Of a stretch of DNA of 47,943 bases, positions 36,947 through 45,349 are shown piece after piece. Below the pieces are notes generated by a model. It did not search any database, was not told where the DNA came from, and was given only the letters and a program-made list of their open reading frames with translations. Position 1 is the stretch's first letter; the number at the start of each line of letters is the position of its first letter. Source of the stretch: Planctomycetota bacterium (GTDB lineage Bacteria; Planctomycetota; PLA2; JAEUHO01); contig JANQJW010000022.1 in NCBI GenBank assembly GCA_028281445.1, positions 1 through 47,943 on the forward strand, given 5' to 3'. The position numbers were made by a program, and so were the translations under genes.

Positions 36947-36952
36947 ATTGTA
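36947..36952 (-). promoter_or_regulatory. -10 hexamer TACAAT before the His-rich protein gene
   Basis: On the minus strand TACAAT ends 11 nt before ATG 36935; the gap GGGCTACGGCC lacks a Shine-Dalgarno. Confidence 0.45.
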
Positions 36953-37011
36953 GGGCCACGCGCACACAGGAAATCGCCCCGTCCCGGGAAGGGACGTTTC
37001 CTCCCCGGACG

Positions 37012-37017
37012 TATGCT
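37012..37017 (+). promoter_or_regulatory. -10-like TATGCT before ribBA
   Basis: TATGCT ends 6 nt before ATG 37024 (gap CTGGCC). There is no room for a leader, so no FMN riboswitch precedes this gene. Confidence 0.4.
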
Positions 37018-37023
37018 CTGGCC

Positions 37024-38274
37024 ATGTCTTTCGCCCCGTTGCCTGAAATCTTCGACGAACTACGTGCCGGCCGGATGGTCATCCTCGTGGACGACCCGGA
37101 TCGGGAGAACGAGGGCGACCTCATCATGCCCGCGGATGCGGTCACGCCTGAGGCCATCTCGTTCATGATCCGGTACGGCTCGGGCATCATCTGCGTGGCG
37201 ATGCCCAACGAGAAGGCGGATGCGCTCGATCTGCCGCTCCAGGTCGACAACTCCAGCAACTCCTCGCGCTTCGGCACGCAGTTCACCGTGAGCATCGAAG
37301 CGGCCAAGGGTGTGACGACGGGGGTGAGTGCCGCAGACCGCGCCTGCACCATCCGGACCGTCGCGCGGCCGGACTGCGAACCGGCGGACATCGCCCGGCC
37401 CGGCCACGTCTACCCGATCCGCGCCGCGGACGACGGCGTGCTGCGGCGCAGCGGCCAGACCGAGGGATCGACAGACCTCTGCCGCCTCGCGGGTCTGGCC
37501 CCCATCTCGGCGATCACGGAGCTCATGAAGCCCAACGGCAGCATGATGCGCGTGCCGGACCTCGAGATCTTCGGCGCCGAGCACGGCCTCAAGATGTGCT
37601 CGGTCCGCGACATCATCGACTACCGGCGCCGCGTCGAGCGTCTCATCACGCTCGAGACGAGCGCGTCGCTGCCGACGCGGTTCGGTAACTTCCACATCCA
37701 GGTGTACAGCGCCAAGGCGGACCCCGAGCCGCACCTCGCACTCACCATGGGCATCGACGATCCGGTCGACGGACAGCCCAACCCGCCGATCGACGAGCCG
37801 ATCATGGTGCGTGCACACAGCGAGTGCCTGACGGGCGACCTGTTCCACTCCGATCGCTGCGACTGCGGCGAGCAGCTCCGCGCCGCGCAGGCCCGCATCG
37901 CGGCCGAAGGACGCGGCGTGATCCTCTACATGCGACAGGAAGGCCGCGGCATCGGTCTCGTCAACAAGATCAAGGCGTATGCGCTGCAGGACGAGGGCCT
38001 CGACACGGTCGAGGCGAACGTGAAGCTCGGCTTCAAGGCTGACCACCGCGACTACGGCGTCGGCGCGCAGATCCTGCACGGCCTCGGCATCCGCCACATG
38101 CGCCTGCTGACGAACAACCCGGTCAAGTTCCGCGCGCTCAAGGGCTACGGCCTCGAGATCGTCGAGCGGGTTCCGCTCGAAGCCGTACCGACGCCCGCCA
38201 ACGAGGCGTATTTGCGCACGAAGGCCGAGAAGATGGGGCACATCCTGTCCCTCCCGAAGCGGGAAGAGGCGTAA
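37024..38274 (+). CDS. ribBA: Bifunctional riboflavin synthesis protein RibBA, with an altered RibB active site
   Basis: 416 residues. Residues 1-205 are 3,4-dihydroxy-2-butanone 4-phosphate synthase: [12 protein letters not shown] (22-33) with the metal-binding E30, and [11 protein letters not shown]. The second metal ligand, His153 of E. coli RibB in the GHTEA motif, is replaced: here the codons give [10 protein letters not shown] with Q145. Residues 210-416 are GTP cyclohydrolase II with intact zinc cysteines ([20 protein letters not shown]) and [12 protein letters not shown]. The first domain may be weak or inactive, or the substitution may be tolerated in this lineage. It stands alone, not in a rib operon. 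Confidence 0.95.
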   Translation: MSFAPLPEIFDELRAGRMVILVDDPDRENEGDLIMPADAVTPEAISFMIRYGSGIICVAMPNEKADALDLPLQVDNSSNSSRFGTQFTVSIEAAKGVTTGVSAADRACTIRTVARPDCEPADIARPGHVYPIRAADDGVLRRSGQTEGSTDLCRLAGLAPISAITELMKPNGSMMRVPDLEIFGAEHGLKMCSVRDIIDYRRRVERLITLETSASLPTRFGNFHIQVYSAKADPEPHLALTMGIDDPVDGQPNPPIDEPIMVRAHSECLTGDLFHSDRCDCGEQLRAAQARIAAEGRGVILYMRQEGRGIGLVNKIKAYALQDEGLDTVEANVKLGFKADHRDYGVGAQILHGLGIRHMRLLTNNPVKFRALKGYGLEIVERVPLEAVPTPANEAYLRTKAEKMGHILSLPKREEA

Positions 38275-38310
38275 CCGCACCGGCCGTGCTCGCCGGCCGT
38301 CGCCGCGATG

Positions 38311-38432
38311 TAGGGGCGACCCGAGCGAAGCGAGTGGTCGGCCCGCGCCGTCGTGCCTCGCAGATCGCGGTTTCCGATCCGCCGAAACGGGCCGACCACG
38401 CGGCCCTGTGGGCCTCGGGTCGCCCCTACACC
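38311..38432. repeat. GTAGGGGC-type inverted repeat downstream of ribBA
   Basis: TGTAGGGGCGACCCGAG at the left and CTCGGGTCGCCCCTACA at the right are perfect 17-nt reverse complements around a ~85-nt centre. The centre contains a second inverted pair (GGTCGGCCCG and CGGGCCGACC). It separates the convergent ribBA and speA genes and could act as a terminator for both. Confidence 0.85.
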
Positions 38433-38456
38433 GCCCCCCGCCATGCGCACACTGAC

Positions 38457-40346
38457 CTAGAACCGCAGGTACGTGTACCCCGCGAGCGCGTCGCGGTACT
38501 CCTGAACGATGCGCTTGGCGGCCGCCTTCGTGATCTCGCCGTCGTCCACGCGCTGGTCGGCCTGCGACTGGATTCGCTCGATCATCGTCTCGGGATCGTG
38601 ATCGAACAGCCGCAGCACGTCGTGCGCCTCGTCGCCGAGGCGAACCTGGGAGACGCGCACGCCGCCGTTGCGATTGAGGAAGACCTGCGCCTCGTCCACG
38701 CGGCCGAAGAGGTTGTGGTAGTCGCCGAGCACGTCCTGGTACGCACCGAGCAGCAGTACGGCGACGTAGTACGGCTCCCCGTTCTGGAGCGGATGGAGCT
38801 TGAGACTCTCCTTGACGTCGCGGAGGTCGACGAAGCGGTCGATCTCGCCGAACGAGTCGCAGGTCACGTCGCAGAGCGTGGCAGGTACCGTCGGTTCCTC
38901 GTTCATCCGGTGGATCGGCACGACGGGGAACAGCTGATCCAGTGCCCACGAGTCGGGTAGCGACTGGAACACGCTGAAGTTGGCGATGTACTTCGTGATC
39001 ATCCGCTTCTCGAGCGCCTCGAACTCCTCGAGACGGAAGCGATCGTCCTGGGCGTAGTGCAGCGCCTGGCGCCCGATCATCATCATCAAGCGCTCGCAGA
39101 TGGCGCGATCGCGCAGCGACAGGTAGCCGAGATCGAAGTGGCTGAGCAGCTCGTCGCGCCGGGCCTCCGCGTCGTGGAAGAACTCGCGGTGGTTCTTGCG
39201 CGTCATGCCCTCCCAGATCTCGTAGAGCTCGCGCACCGACTCGTGCGCGTCCGCAGGCACGATCAGCTCCTCGCCGTTCTCCTGCAGGTTCTGACCGCCG
39301 ATCTCGCTGATCAAGACCGCGTGATACGCGGTGAGCGCGCGCCCGGACTCGGAGACCAGCGTCGGCACCGGTACGTTCTCCGCGTCGCAGATCTCCTGCA
39401 CGATGTACACGACGTCGTTCGCGTACTCCGAGATCGTGTAGTTCATGCTCGCTTCGTACGACGTGTTGCTGCCGTCGTAGTCCACGCCCAGGCCGCCCCC
39501 GACGTCCAGGTACTCGAGCGGGCATCCTTCGGCCCGTAACTTGGCGTAGACGCGGGCGCCCTCGCGCACGGCGGCCTTGATGCGGCGGATCTCGGTGATC
39601 TGGCTTCCGATGTGGAAGTGCAGCATGCAGAAGCCGTCGAGCAGGTTGCCCCGCTTGAGGCCCTCCATGACGTCGATCAGCTCCTGCGTCGTCAGGCCGA
39701 ACTTGGCCTGCGCGCCGCTGGAGCGCTCCCACTTGCCGGAGCTGCGCGCGACGAGGCGCATACGAGCTCCGAGCAGTGGCTTGACGCCGGCGCGCTTGGC
39801 GACCTTGCGAATGAGATCGACCTCGTGCGGCTTCTCGATGATGAGCACGACGTTGCGGCCCATCTCGAGGCCGCGCAGCGCGAGCTTGACGTACTCCGCG
39901 TCCTTGTAGCCGTTGCACACGATGAGCGCGTCGTCGTGGAGATCGTGTTGGAGCGCGACGGCGAGCTCCGCCTTGCTGCCCGCTTCGAGCCCCATGCCGA
40001 AGCGCTTGCCGGCGCGTACGAGCTGCGACACGACGCTCGCGTGCTGGTTGACTTTGATCGGGAACACGCCGCGGTAGCGCCCCGGGTACTCGAACTCCCG
40101 GATCGCGCTGTCGAACGCACCGAACAGCTCTTCGACGCGGCTGTGCAGGATCTGCGGAAACCGCAGCAGCAGGGGAAAGCGCATCTTGCGGCGCTTGAGC
40201 CGGGGGATGAGGTTGAAGAGATCGACGCGCTGCGTGCCGCGCGTGGGGTGGACCGTCAAGTGGCCGCGCGCATTGACGCCGAAGTAGCCGTGGCCCCACG
40301 CGTCGATGCCGTAGTACTTGTTGGCTTCACGCGGGCCGAACGACAT
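38457..40346 (-). CDS. speA: Biosynthetic arginine decarboxylase SpeA
   Basis: 629 residues, the normal length for the large PLP-dependent, alanine-racemase-fold enzyme that makes agmatine for polyamines. Seen: an N-terminal YYGIDAWGHGYFGVNARG, FPIKVNQ with the PLP lysine region, GLEAGSKAEL, CNGYKD, FHIGSQ, DVGGGLGVDYDGS, SESGRALTAYH and the second active-site motif VTCDSFGEIDRF. The usual motif there is CDSDG; Phe replaces Asp here. A Shine-Dalgarno AGGAG precedes the start. It follows the cyclophilin gene by 78 bp and may be the last gene of that operon. Confidence 0.95.
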   Translation of the reverse strand: MSFGPREANKYYGIDAWGHGYFGVNARGHLTVHPTRGTQRVDLFNLIPRLKRRKMRFPLLLRFPQILHSRVEELFGAFDSAIREFEYPGRYRGVFPIKVNQHASVVSQLVRAGKRFGMGLEAGSKAELAVALQHDLHDDALIVCNGYKDAEYVKLALRGLEMGRNVVLIIEKPHEVDLIRKVAKRAGVKPLLGARMRLVARSSGKWERSSGAQAKFGLTTQELIDVMEGLKRGNLLDGFCMLHFHIGSQITEIRRIKAAVREGARVYAKLRAEGCPLEYLDVGGGLGVDYDGSNTSYEASMNYTISEYANDVVYIVQEICDAENVPVPTLVSESGRALTAYHAVLISEIGGQNLQENGEELIVPADAHESVRELYEIWEGMTRKNHREFFHDAEARRDELLSHFDLGYLSLRDRAICERLMMMIGRQALHYAQDDRFRLEEFEALEKRMITKYIANFSVFQSLPDSWALDQLFPVVPIHRMNEEPTVPATLCDVTCDSFGEIDRFVDLRDVKESLKLHPLQNGEPYYVAVLLLGAYQDVLGDYHNLFGRVDEAQVFLNRNGGVRVSQVRLGDEAHDVLRLFDHDPETMIERIQSQADQRVDDGEITKAAAKRIVQEYRDALAGYTYLRF

Positions 40347-40424
40347 GCATGGACTCCTGCCCGTCTCGCGGGGGCCGCATAGTTGAAGGCAACAGCGCGG
40401 GAGAAGGGAAGGGAATCCGCGTCT

Positions 40425-42224
40425 TTACTTGCGCGGGCAGTCGTCGACGGGATCAGGTGCGGGCCTGCCCGCAACCGTGGTCGGGTGGTACGGCCGATCC
40501 GGGTCCAGGCCGGTCAGCGTGACCGACGCGACCCGGTCCTTCGCGGTCAATGCGTCCACGACGGCCTGGCCCTCGACGATGCGCCCGAAGAACGAGGCTT
40601 CCTTCTGGATGTGCAGCGCGCTGCCGGTCAGCACGAAGAACTGCGAGCCCTCCGAGTCGCGGGCGGCGTTCGCCATCGCGACCATGCCGCGGAGCGCCGG
40701 CAGGCCGCTGAGCTCGGATCGAATCGCATAACCCGGCGTGCCCATGCCGGTCGCCGCGCCACCGTCGCGCGTGCAGGGATCGCCCATCTGCGCGAGGAAG
40801 AACGGTACGGTGCGATGGACGGCCAGTCCGTCGTAGAAGCCCTTGCGCGCCAGATAGACGAAGTTGTTGACCGTGTTGGGCGCTGCGTCCTGGAAGAGCT
40901 CGAAGATGAACGTGCCCTTCGTGGTCTCGACTACTGCCCGCGGTCGCTGCTCGTTCTTCTCCTTGGCGAGCCTGCGCTGCTCGCGCATCGCGGCGACGGC
41001 GCCCTGCTGCGAGAGCTTCGCGTGCTCGGAAAGGAAGGGATCCTGGCGGTAGCGCAGGGCGAGCCGATCGAGCGCTTCCTTGGCCTCGACGAACCCGCCG
41101 CGCTTGTAGCGCAGCAGCGCCTGCGCCAGCTCGACCCCCTCTCGCGCCGGCAGGCTCATCTTCTTCTTCGTGAGCATCACGTGCAGCCGCTCGAGCGCGA
41201 CCTCGAAATCCGTCGCCGCGCCCAGAGGTCCCTCAGCGAGCGCGATCGCGCGCACCTTCATGTGCAGGCCGTACTGCGCCTCGCGCCAACCCGGCGACGC
41301 CTGCAGGACGGCCTCGAAGTCCTTCGTGGCCTCGTCCGGCATCGCGATTCGGTGATAGATGTCGCCACGAATCGTCCGCACCGGCACCTCGAGGTCGGGC
41401 TGCGCGGCAAGGATCCGGTCGAGCGGCTCGAGCAACAGCTCCTGGACGTGGCGCTTCACCCGCTTGCGCGAGAGGTGCATCTGCAGGGGGACCGACTGTC
41501 CCTTGAGGAACGCAAGCCATGCAAGGCGACGTTCGCGATCCGCGGCGTCCTCCTTCGCAAGCCGCTCTTCGTCCACGGTGGCCTGGGCACGCCACGCGTC
41601 GCTCGGCGTCAACGCGAGCCACGTGGCGGGCCCGGCCCACTGCGCGTTCGCGGGCGCCGACGAAACGACGTTGGGTGTGCGCGTGAACACCACGACGGCG
41701 AGGCGAGCGCCGCCCTCCCCCAGTGCGAGGTCCGAGATCGGAAGGCGAACCTCGACGCCCCAACGGCCTGCCTGCGACCAGTCCGCGCCGCCCTCGAAGC
41801 GGTAGACCGAGCGCCCGACACCCTTGGGTCCGCGTACGGCGTAGCGCGGCGCACGCGGTTCGACGGGACGGTAGCCGAGTGAGATCGCGTCGGCCGCGCT
41901 CCCGGCCCCTTCGGGTGCGATCAGCAGGTGCACGCCCATCGATGTGCCCGGATCTTCCTCGCACCGCACGCCGACGTACAAGCAGCCATCGGCCACGGTC
42001 ATGCGCACGTCGGGCGTGATGGTGCGCAAGCGAATGAGACCGACGTCGGGCTCGGTCGGCTGCGGGAGGACCGGCACCTTCACCGGCGCAGCAGGCAGCG
42101 TGCGCGCGTCCTGCCAGACGGCGTCGTCGAGCTTGCCGTCGAGTGTGATGATCGTGTCCGCGTGTGCGGGCGCGCTGATCAGAAGCAGCACGGCCAGGAC
42201 ACAGAGGTTGCGCGAGACGCTCAT
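40425..42224 (-). CDS. Secreted fusion: CBM9/DOMON-like domain, helical repeats and cyclophilin
   Basis: 599 residues. Signal peptide to residue 22. Residues 25-205 are a CBM9-like beta sandwich (ITLDGKLDDAVWQDA, LYVGVRCEED, RWGVEVRLPISDL). Residues 210-425 are helical, TPR-like (ATDFEVALERLHVMLT, RYKRGGFVEAKEALDRLAL). Residues 430-585 are a cyclophilin-type peptidyl-prolyl isomerase (VVETTKGTFIFELFQDAAP, TVNNFVYLARKGFYDG, HRTVPFFLAQMGDP, MVAMANAARDSEGSQFFV). The combination suggests an extracytoplasmic chaperone that binds a surface ligand. Its ATG overlaps the stop of the upstream gene (ATGA). Confidence 0.85.
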   Translation of the reverse strand: MSVSRNLCVLAVLLLISAPAHADTIITLDGKLDDAVWQDARTLPAAPVKVPVLPQPTEPDVGLIRLRTITPDVRMTVADGCLYVGVRCEEDPGTSMGVHLLIAPEGAGSAADAISLGYRPVEPRAPRYAVRGPKGVGRSVYRFEGGADWSQAGRWGVEVRLPISDLALGEGGARLAVVVFTRTPNVVSSAPANAQWAGPATWLALTPSDAWRAQATVDEERLAKEDAADRERRLAWLAFLKGQSVPLQMHLSRKRVKRHVQELLLEPLDRILAAQPDLEVPVRTIRGDIYHRIAMPDEATKDFEAVLQASPGWREAQYGLHMKVRAIALAEGPLGAATDFEVALERLHVMLTKKKMSLPAREGVELAQALLRYKRGGFVEAKEALDRLALRYRQDPFLSEHAKLSQQGAVAAMREQRRLAKEKNEQRPRAVVETTKGTFIFELFQDAAPNTVNNFVYLARKGFYDGLAVHRTVPFFLAQMGDPCTRDGGAATGMGTPGYAIRSELSGLPALRGMVAMANAARDSEGSQFFVLTGSALHIQKEASFFGRIVEGQAVVDALTAKDRVASVTLTGLDPDRPYHPTTVAGRPAPDPVDDCPRK

Positions 42225-42823
42225 ACGAGAACCCTCGATGCGTAGAAAACGCCCCCCGCCGCCGCAGCAGCTGGGACATTGTCGTCAGGCGGCAGGGGTA
42301 CGAGATCGAGAATCGTCGCCGCCCCGGCCGCCAGGAAACAGATCCCGATCGACGGCGCGGCCCCGGCTGCGACCACCCCGCTCGAGTCCGCCAGCGCCAC
42401 TACGCCGCGCGACAGTCCCCACGCCGCAAGCCCGCCCACGAGCAGGTAAGCCGACGAACCGGACCAGGTTGCCTTCGGGTGGCCGAAGAGCGCCGGTGCC
42501 TTGACGCGGGTTCCGACGATCGCGGCCGCCGCGTCGCCGAACGCGAGCACGCCCCAGGCCGCAGCGGCCTCCGCCGGCGGCAGGAGATAGACGAGTCCCA
42601 GCACTGCGAGCGGGTACGTGCGCAAGCCGCCCAGGAAGGGCTCGCCCTCGCGGCGCAGCTTCTTCTCCATGCCCGTGAGCGGGAAGACGACCCAGCCAGC
42701 GAGCATGCCGAGGCCTGCGCACACGAGCGCCCACGGGCGCGGCAGCACGCCGAGCGCGAGCGCACCCAGGCCGGTCGCCGCGTGCAGCGCGGGCCGGAAC
42801 AAGGAATGGTGCGGCGCCGTCAC
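42221..42823 (-). CDS. Dolichol/diacylglycerol kinase-like integral membrane protein
   Basis: 200 residues from a GTG that overlaps the upstream stop (GTGA). Six or so hydrophobic helices. The signature GEPFLGGLRTYPLAVLGL, then FGDAAAAIVGTRVKAP and KATWSGSSAYLLVGGLA, resembles the CTP-dependent dolichol, phytol and diacylglycerol kinase group related to CDP-diglyceride synthases, in which 'FGD..A..vG...g....K.w.Gs' forms the nucleotide site. Substrate unknown. It is sandwiched between a methyltransferase and the cyclophilin fusion with 4-nt overlaps at both ends, so the three are made together. Confidence 0.7.
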   Translation of the reverse strand: MTAPHHSLFRPALHAATGLGALALGVLPRPWALVCAGLGMLAGWVVFPLTGMEKKLRREGEPFLGGLRTYPLAVLGLVYLLPPAEAAAAWGVLAFGDAAAAIVGTRVKAPALFGHPKATWSGSSAYLLVGGLAAWGLSRGVVALADSSGVVAAGAAPSIGICFLAAGAATILDLVPLPPDDNVPAAAAAGGVFYASRVLV

Positions 42824-43695
42824 GCGCGCGCCCCCAGGCGGAACGGCCCCTCGCGCGTCGCCGGCTCGACGCCCTTGCCCGCGGCACACGGATCGAGCAC
42901 CTCGTGCCAGAAGACGAAGCCGCCGGGCTTTGCGACGCGCATCGCCTCGGCACACACACCGGGCGGATCGGTCCACGCGCCCTTCGAGTCGGCACCCATC
43001 ACGACGACGACATCCATGCAGTCGTCGGCCAGGGGGAGCGCATCGGGATCGGCAACGGCGAAGTCCACGCCGTCGCGTACGAGCGAGGACAGGTCGAGCC
43101 CGATCTCCTTGAGACCACTGTCTCTGGGCGCGGGAAGGAAGAAGTCCTCGTTCGTGACCGCGATGTTCCGCGCGCGGCGCACGCACGCGATGCTGCGGTC
43201 GAGCCCGAGCACGGTCTCGATGTGGCGCGCAAGCACGAACGCCGCGCGGCCGACGCCCGAGCCGACGATCACACCGGCCATCGGCTGTCGCTCCGCTGGC
43301 AGCACGTGGCCGAAGAGGGCGCGCAGCGCCTCGTCGTCGGGATGCCGCGTGGTGTCGTAGCCCTCGGGCGGCTGCGCCGCGAGGTCGCGGTAGTGCCCGA
43401 CGACCTCGTCGAAGGCCACGCGGTCGTGCCCGCCGCCTGCCGCGTCGAGCAGGAAGCGCGCAAGGCGCGGATCGTTGATCGGGCTGCGCTTGTATACGTT
43501 GCCGTGGCTGCGCATGTGCGCGCGCAGATCGACAGGCAATACCGCGACGCCGGCGACGAGCGGCCGCACCTCGCGCTCGTCGCGTGAGACGAGGAACGCC
43601 TCGACGATCTCGTCTTCGGCCACCCGCACGGGATCGAGGTCGTACTGCGCGTGCGTACGGGGGCACGCGAGGAGAGGGAGAAGGGCGCTGCGCAC
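42820..43695 (-). CDS. SAM-dependent methyltransferase with a Trm112-like N-terminus
   Basis: 291 residues from a GTG. Residues 5-55 resemble the Trm112/YcaR domain (LLPLLACPRTHAQYDL, VAGVAVLPVDL) but keep only one of its usual four cysteines, so no zinc is expected. The class I methyltransferase domain follows: VIVGSGVGRAAFVLA (the SAM loop, near 141), VLGLDRS (acidic end of strand 2), FAVADPDALPLADDCMDVV and MRVAKPGGFVFW. Substrate unknown. TAGGCT lies 7 nt before the start. Second gene after the CDF transporter. Confidence 0.8.
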   Translation of the reverse strand: MRSALLPLLACPRTHAQYDLDPVRVAEDEIVEAFLVSRDEREVRPLVAGVAVLPVDLRAHMRSHGNVYKRSPINDPRLARFLLDAAGGGHDRVAFDEVVGHYRDLAAQPPEGYDTTRHPDDEALRALFGHVLPAERQPMAGVIVGSGVGRAAFVLARHIETVLGLDRSIACVRRARNIAVTNEDFFLPAPRDSGLKEIGLDLSSLVRDGVDFAVADPDALPLADDCMDVVVVMGADSKGAWTDPPGVCAEAMRVAKPGGFVFWHEVLDPCAAGKGVEPATREGPFRLGARA

Positions 43696-43716
43696 GAGCC
43701 GGAGCCTACCAGCGGG

Positions 43717-44622
43717 TCACTTGACCGTGTCCGGCTCGATGAACTGGACGTCGACTTCGGGGAACTCGCGGGTCACGAGCTCCTCGGTCTCGTTGATGCG
43801 CTGCATGAGCGTCGCAGCGTCCAGGGTCTCGTCGCGCGGGTGGATCTTCGCCGCGACGAGCACTTGCGACGGGCCGTCCCAGATCGCCATGATGTGGAGC
43901 ACATCGAAGCCCGCGTCCTCCCAGATCGTGCGGATGCCGCCGCGGACGTCCTCCGTTGCGGAGAGCCCGACGATCAAACGTCGGACCTGTGTCGCGATGA
44001 AGACCGCCACGACCAGCAGCAGAAGGCCGATGACGCACGACCCCAGGGCGTCGAAGACCGGGTTGTCCGTGACCCACGTGAGCAGCACGGCGATGAGCGC
44101 GATGAGCATGCCGGCCTGGGCCGCGATGTCCTCGAAGAGAACGACGAGCAGGTTGACGCGCCCGGTGCGGCGTGCCCACGCCATCAACGGCGTCTTGCCG
44201 CGTACCGACGATGCCTCGATCCACGCCGCGCGCAGGCTGTAGCCCTCGAGCGCGAGGCCGAACAAGAGGACGCCCACGGCCCAGCCGACGTGCTTCAGCG
44301 GATGGGGATCCATGAACTTGTGCACGCCTTCGTAGAGCGAGTACAGCCCGCCGGCAACGAAGAGCATGGCCGCAACGAGCAGCGCCCAGAAGTAGGTCTC
44401 GCGCTGGTAGCCGAGCGGGTGCTTCTCGTCGGCCGGACGCGTCGAGCGTTTGTGTCCGACGATCAGGAGCGCCTGGTTGCCCGCGTCGGCGAAGCTGTGA
44501 ATCGACTCCGCCATCATCGAGCCCGAGCCGGTGACGATCGCGGCGACCAACTTGGCGATTGCGATGCCCAGGTTCGCGAAGAGCGCGAGCAAGACGACCT
44601 TGAGGGATCCGCCGGCGGCCAT
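43717..44622 (-). CDS. Cation diffusion facilitator family transporter
   Basis: 301 residues, five or six membrane helices and a C-terminal cytoplasmic ferredoxin-like domain. Helix 2 carries the metal-site motif SMMAESIHSFADAGNQ; helix 5 has LFEDIAAQAGM, the ED-type motif of the ZnT9-like branch rather than HxxxD. The C-terminal part has VLHIMAIWDGPSQVLVAAKI. It exports zinc, iron or another divalent cation in exchange for protons. First gene of the overlapping operon that runs to the cyclophilin fusion. Divergent from yqgE with only 59 bp between starts. Confidence 0.92.
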   Translation of the reverse strand: MAAGGSLKVVLLALFANLGIAIAKLVAAIVTGSGSMMAESIHSFADAGNQALLIVGHKRSTRPADEKHPLGYQRETYFWALLVAAMLFVAGGLYSLYEGVHKFMDPHPLKHVGWAVGVLLFGLALEGYSLRAAWIEASSVRGKTPLMAWARRTGRVNLLVVLFEDIAAQAGMLIALIAVLLTWVTDNPVFDALGSCVIGLLLLVVAVFIATQVRRLIVGLSATEDVRGGIRTIWEDAGFDVLHIMAIWDGPSQVLVAAKIHPRDETLDAATLMQRINETEELVTREFPEVDVQFIEPDTVK

Positions 44623-44628
44623 CGCGGA

Positions 44629-44670
44629 ATCCTATCCTGTGTGCCCGCTCGTTGCTCGGGTTGGTATGGT
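44629..44670. promoter_or_regulatory. Divergent promoter region, CDF transporter and YqgE
   Basis: On the minus strand TAGGAT (44629-44634) ends 6 nt before the CDF ATG. On the plus strand TATGGT (44665-44670) ends 11 nt before the YqgE ATG. Neither gene has a Shine-Dalgarno in the gap. Confidence 0.4.
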
Positions 44671-44681
44671 GCGAACACTGC

Positions 44682-45239
44682 ATGGACAGCCTTCACGGCC
44701 AGCTTCTGATCGCCCCGCCGTACCTGTCGGATCCGAACTTCCGGCACACCGTCGTGCTGATGATCCAGCACGACGAGGAGGGCGCGTTCGGCGTCATCCT
44801 CAACCGGCCCACCGGGCGCTCGATCCGCGAGGTCTGGGAAGAGGTCAAGGGCGAGCCCTGCGACTGCGCCGAAGAGGTGCGTGTCGGCGGCCCGGTCACA
44901 GGCCCGCTCGTGGCCCTGCATGCAGAGCCCGCGCTGGGCGAGATGCAGGTGGTCGACGGCGTGTACTGCAGCATGAGTGCGGAGAAGATCGAGGAGATCG
45001 TGCGTGACGATCGCAAGCTCGTGCGCTTCTACGCCGGCTACTCCGGCTGGGGCGGCGGCCAGCTCGAGGCGGAGCTCTCGACCGGCTCGTGGCTCACCAC
45101 CGAAGCGACGGCCGACAACGTCTTCCACGTGCGCGACGAGGACCTGTGGAACGAGGTCGTGCGCAAGGCCGCGGGTGGGGAGACGCTGCCGCCCGTGGAC
45201 CTGGGCGGCAGCGACACGACGGATCCGTCGATGAATTGA
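44682..45239 (+). CDS. YqgE/AlgH family protein
   Basis: 185 residues, typical. Seen: LHGQLLIAPPYLSDPNFRHTV (4-24), VILNRPTGRSI, the central GGPV (81-84) and YAGYSGWGGGQLEAEL near 130, then WLTTEATADNVFH. YqgE was linked to alginate regulation in Pseudomonas, but its biochemical role is unknown. Start chosen at ATG 44682, where the family sequence begins. Followed by GTAGGGG-type hairpins. Confidence 0.93.
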   Translation: MDSLHGQLLIAPPYLSDPNFRHTVVLMIQHDEEGAFGVILNRPTGRSIREVWEEVKGEPCDCAEEVRVGGPVTGPLVALHAEPALGEMQVVDGVYCSMSAEKIEEIVRDDRKLVRFYAGYSGWGGGQLEAELSTGSWLTTEATADNVFHVRDEDLWNEVVRKAAGGETLPPVDLGGSDTTDPSMN

Positions 45240-45262
45240 ACGCGCGGCCCAAGCGGGCGTTC

Positions 45263-45345
45263 GCGGAGGGGCACAAGGCCCCTCCCTACAGCCCAGGGAC
45301 GATCGGATGCCCGATGCTGTAGGGGGCACCTTGTGTGCCCCCGCC
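45263..45345. repeat. Two hairpins of the GTAGGGGC family
   Basis: GGAGGGGCACAAGGCCCCTC then CCTACAGC (45265-45291), and GCTGTAGGGGGCACCTTGTG then TGCCCCC (45313-45341). CCCTACAGC and GCTGTAGGG also pair with each other across the centre. It lies between the convergent yqgE and VOC genes. Confidence 0.8.
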
Positions 45346-45349
45346 GAAC

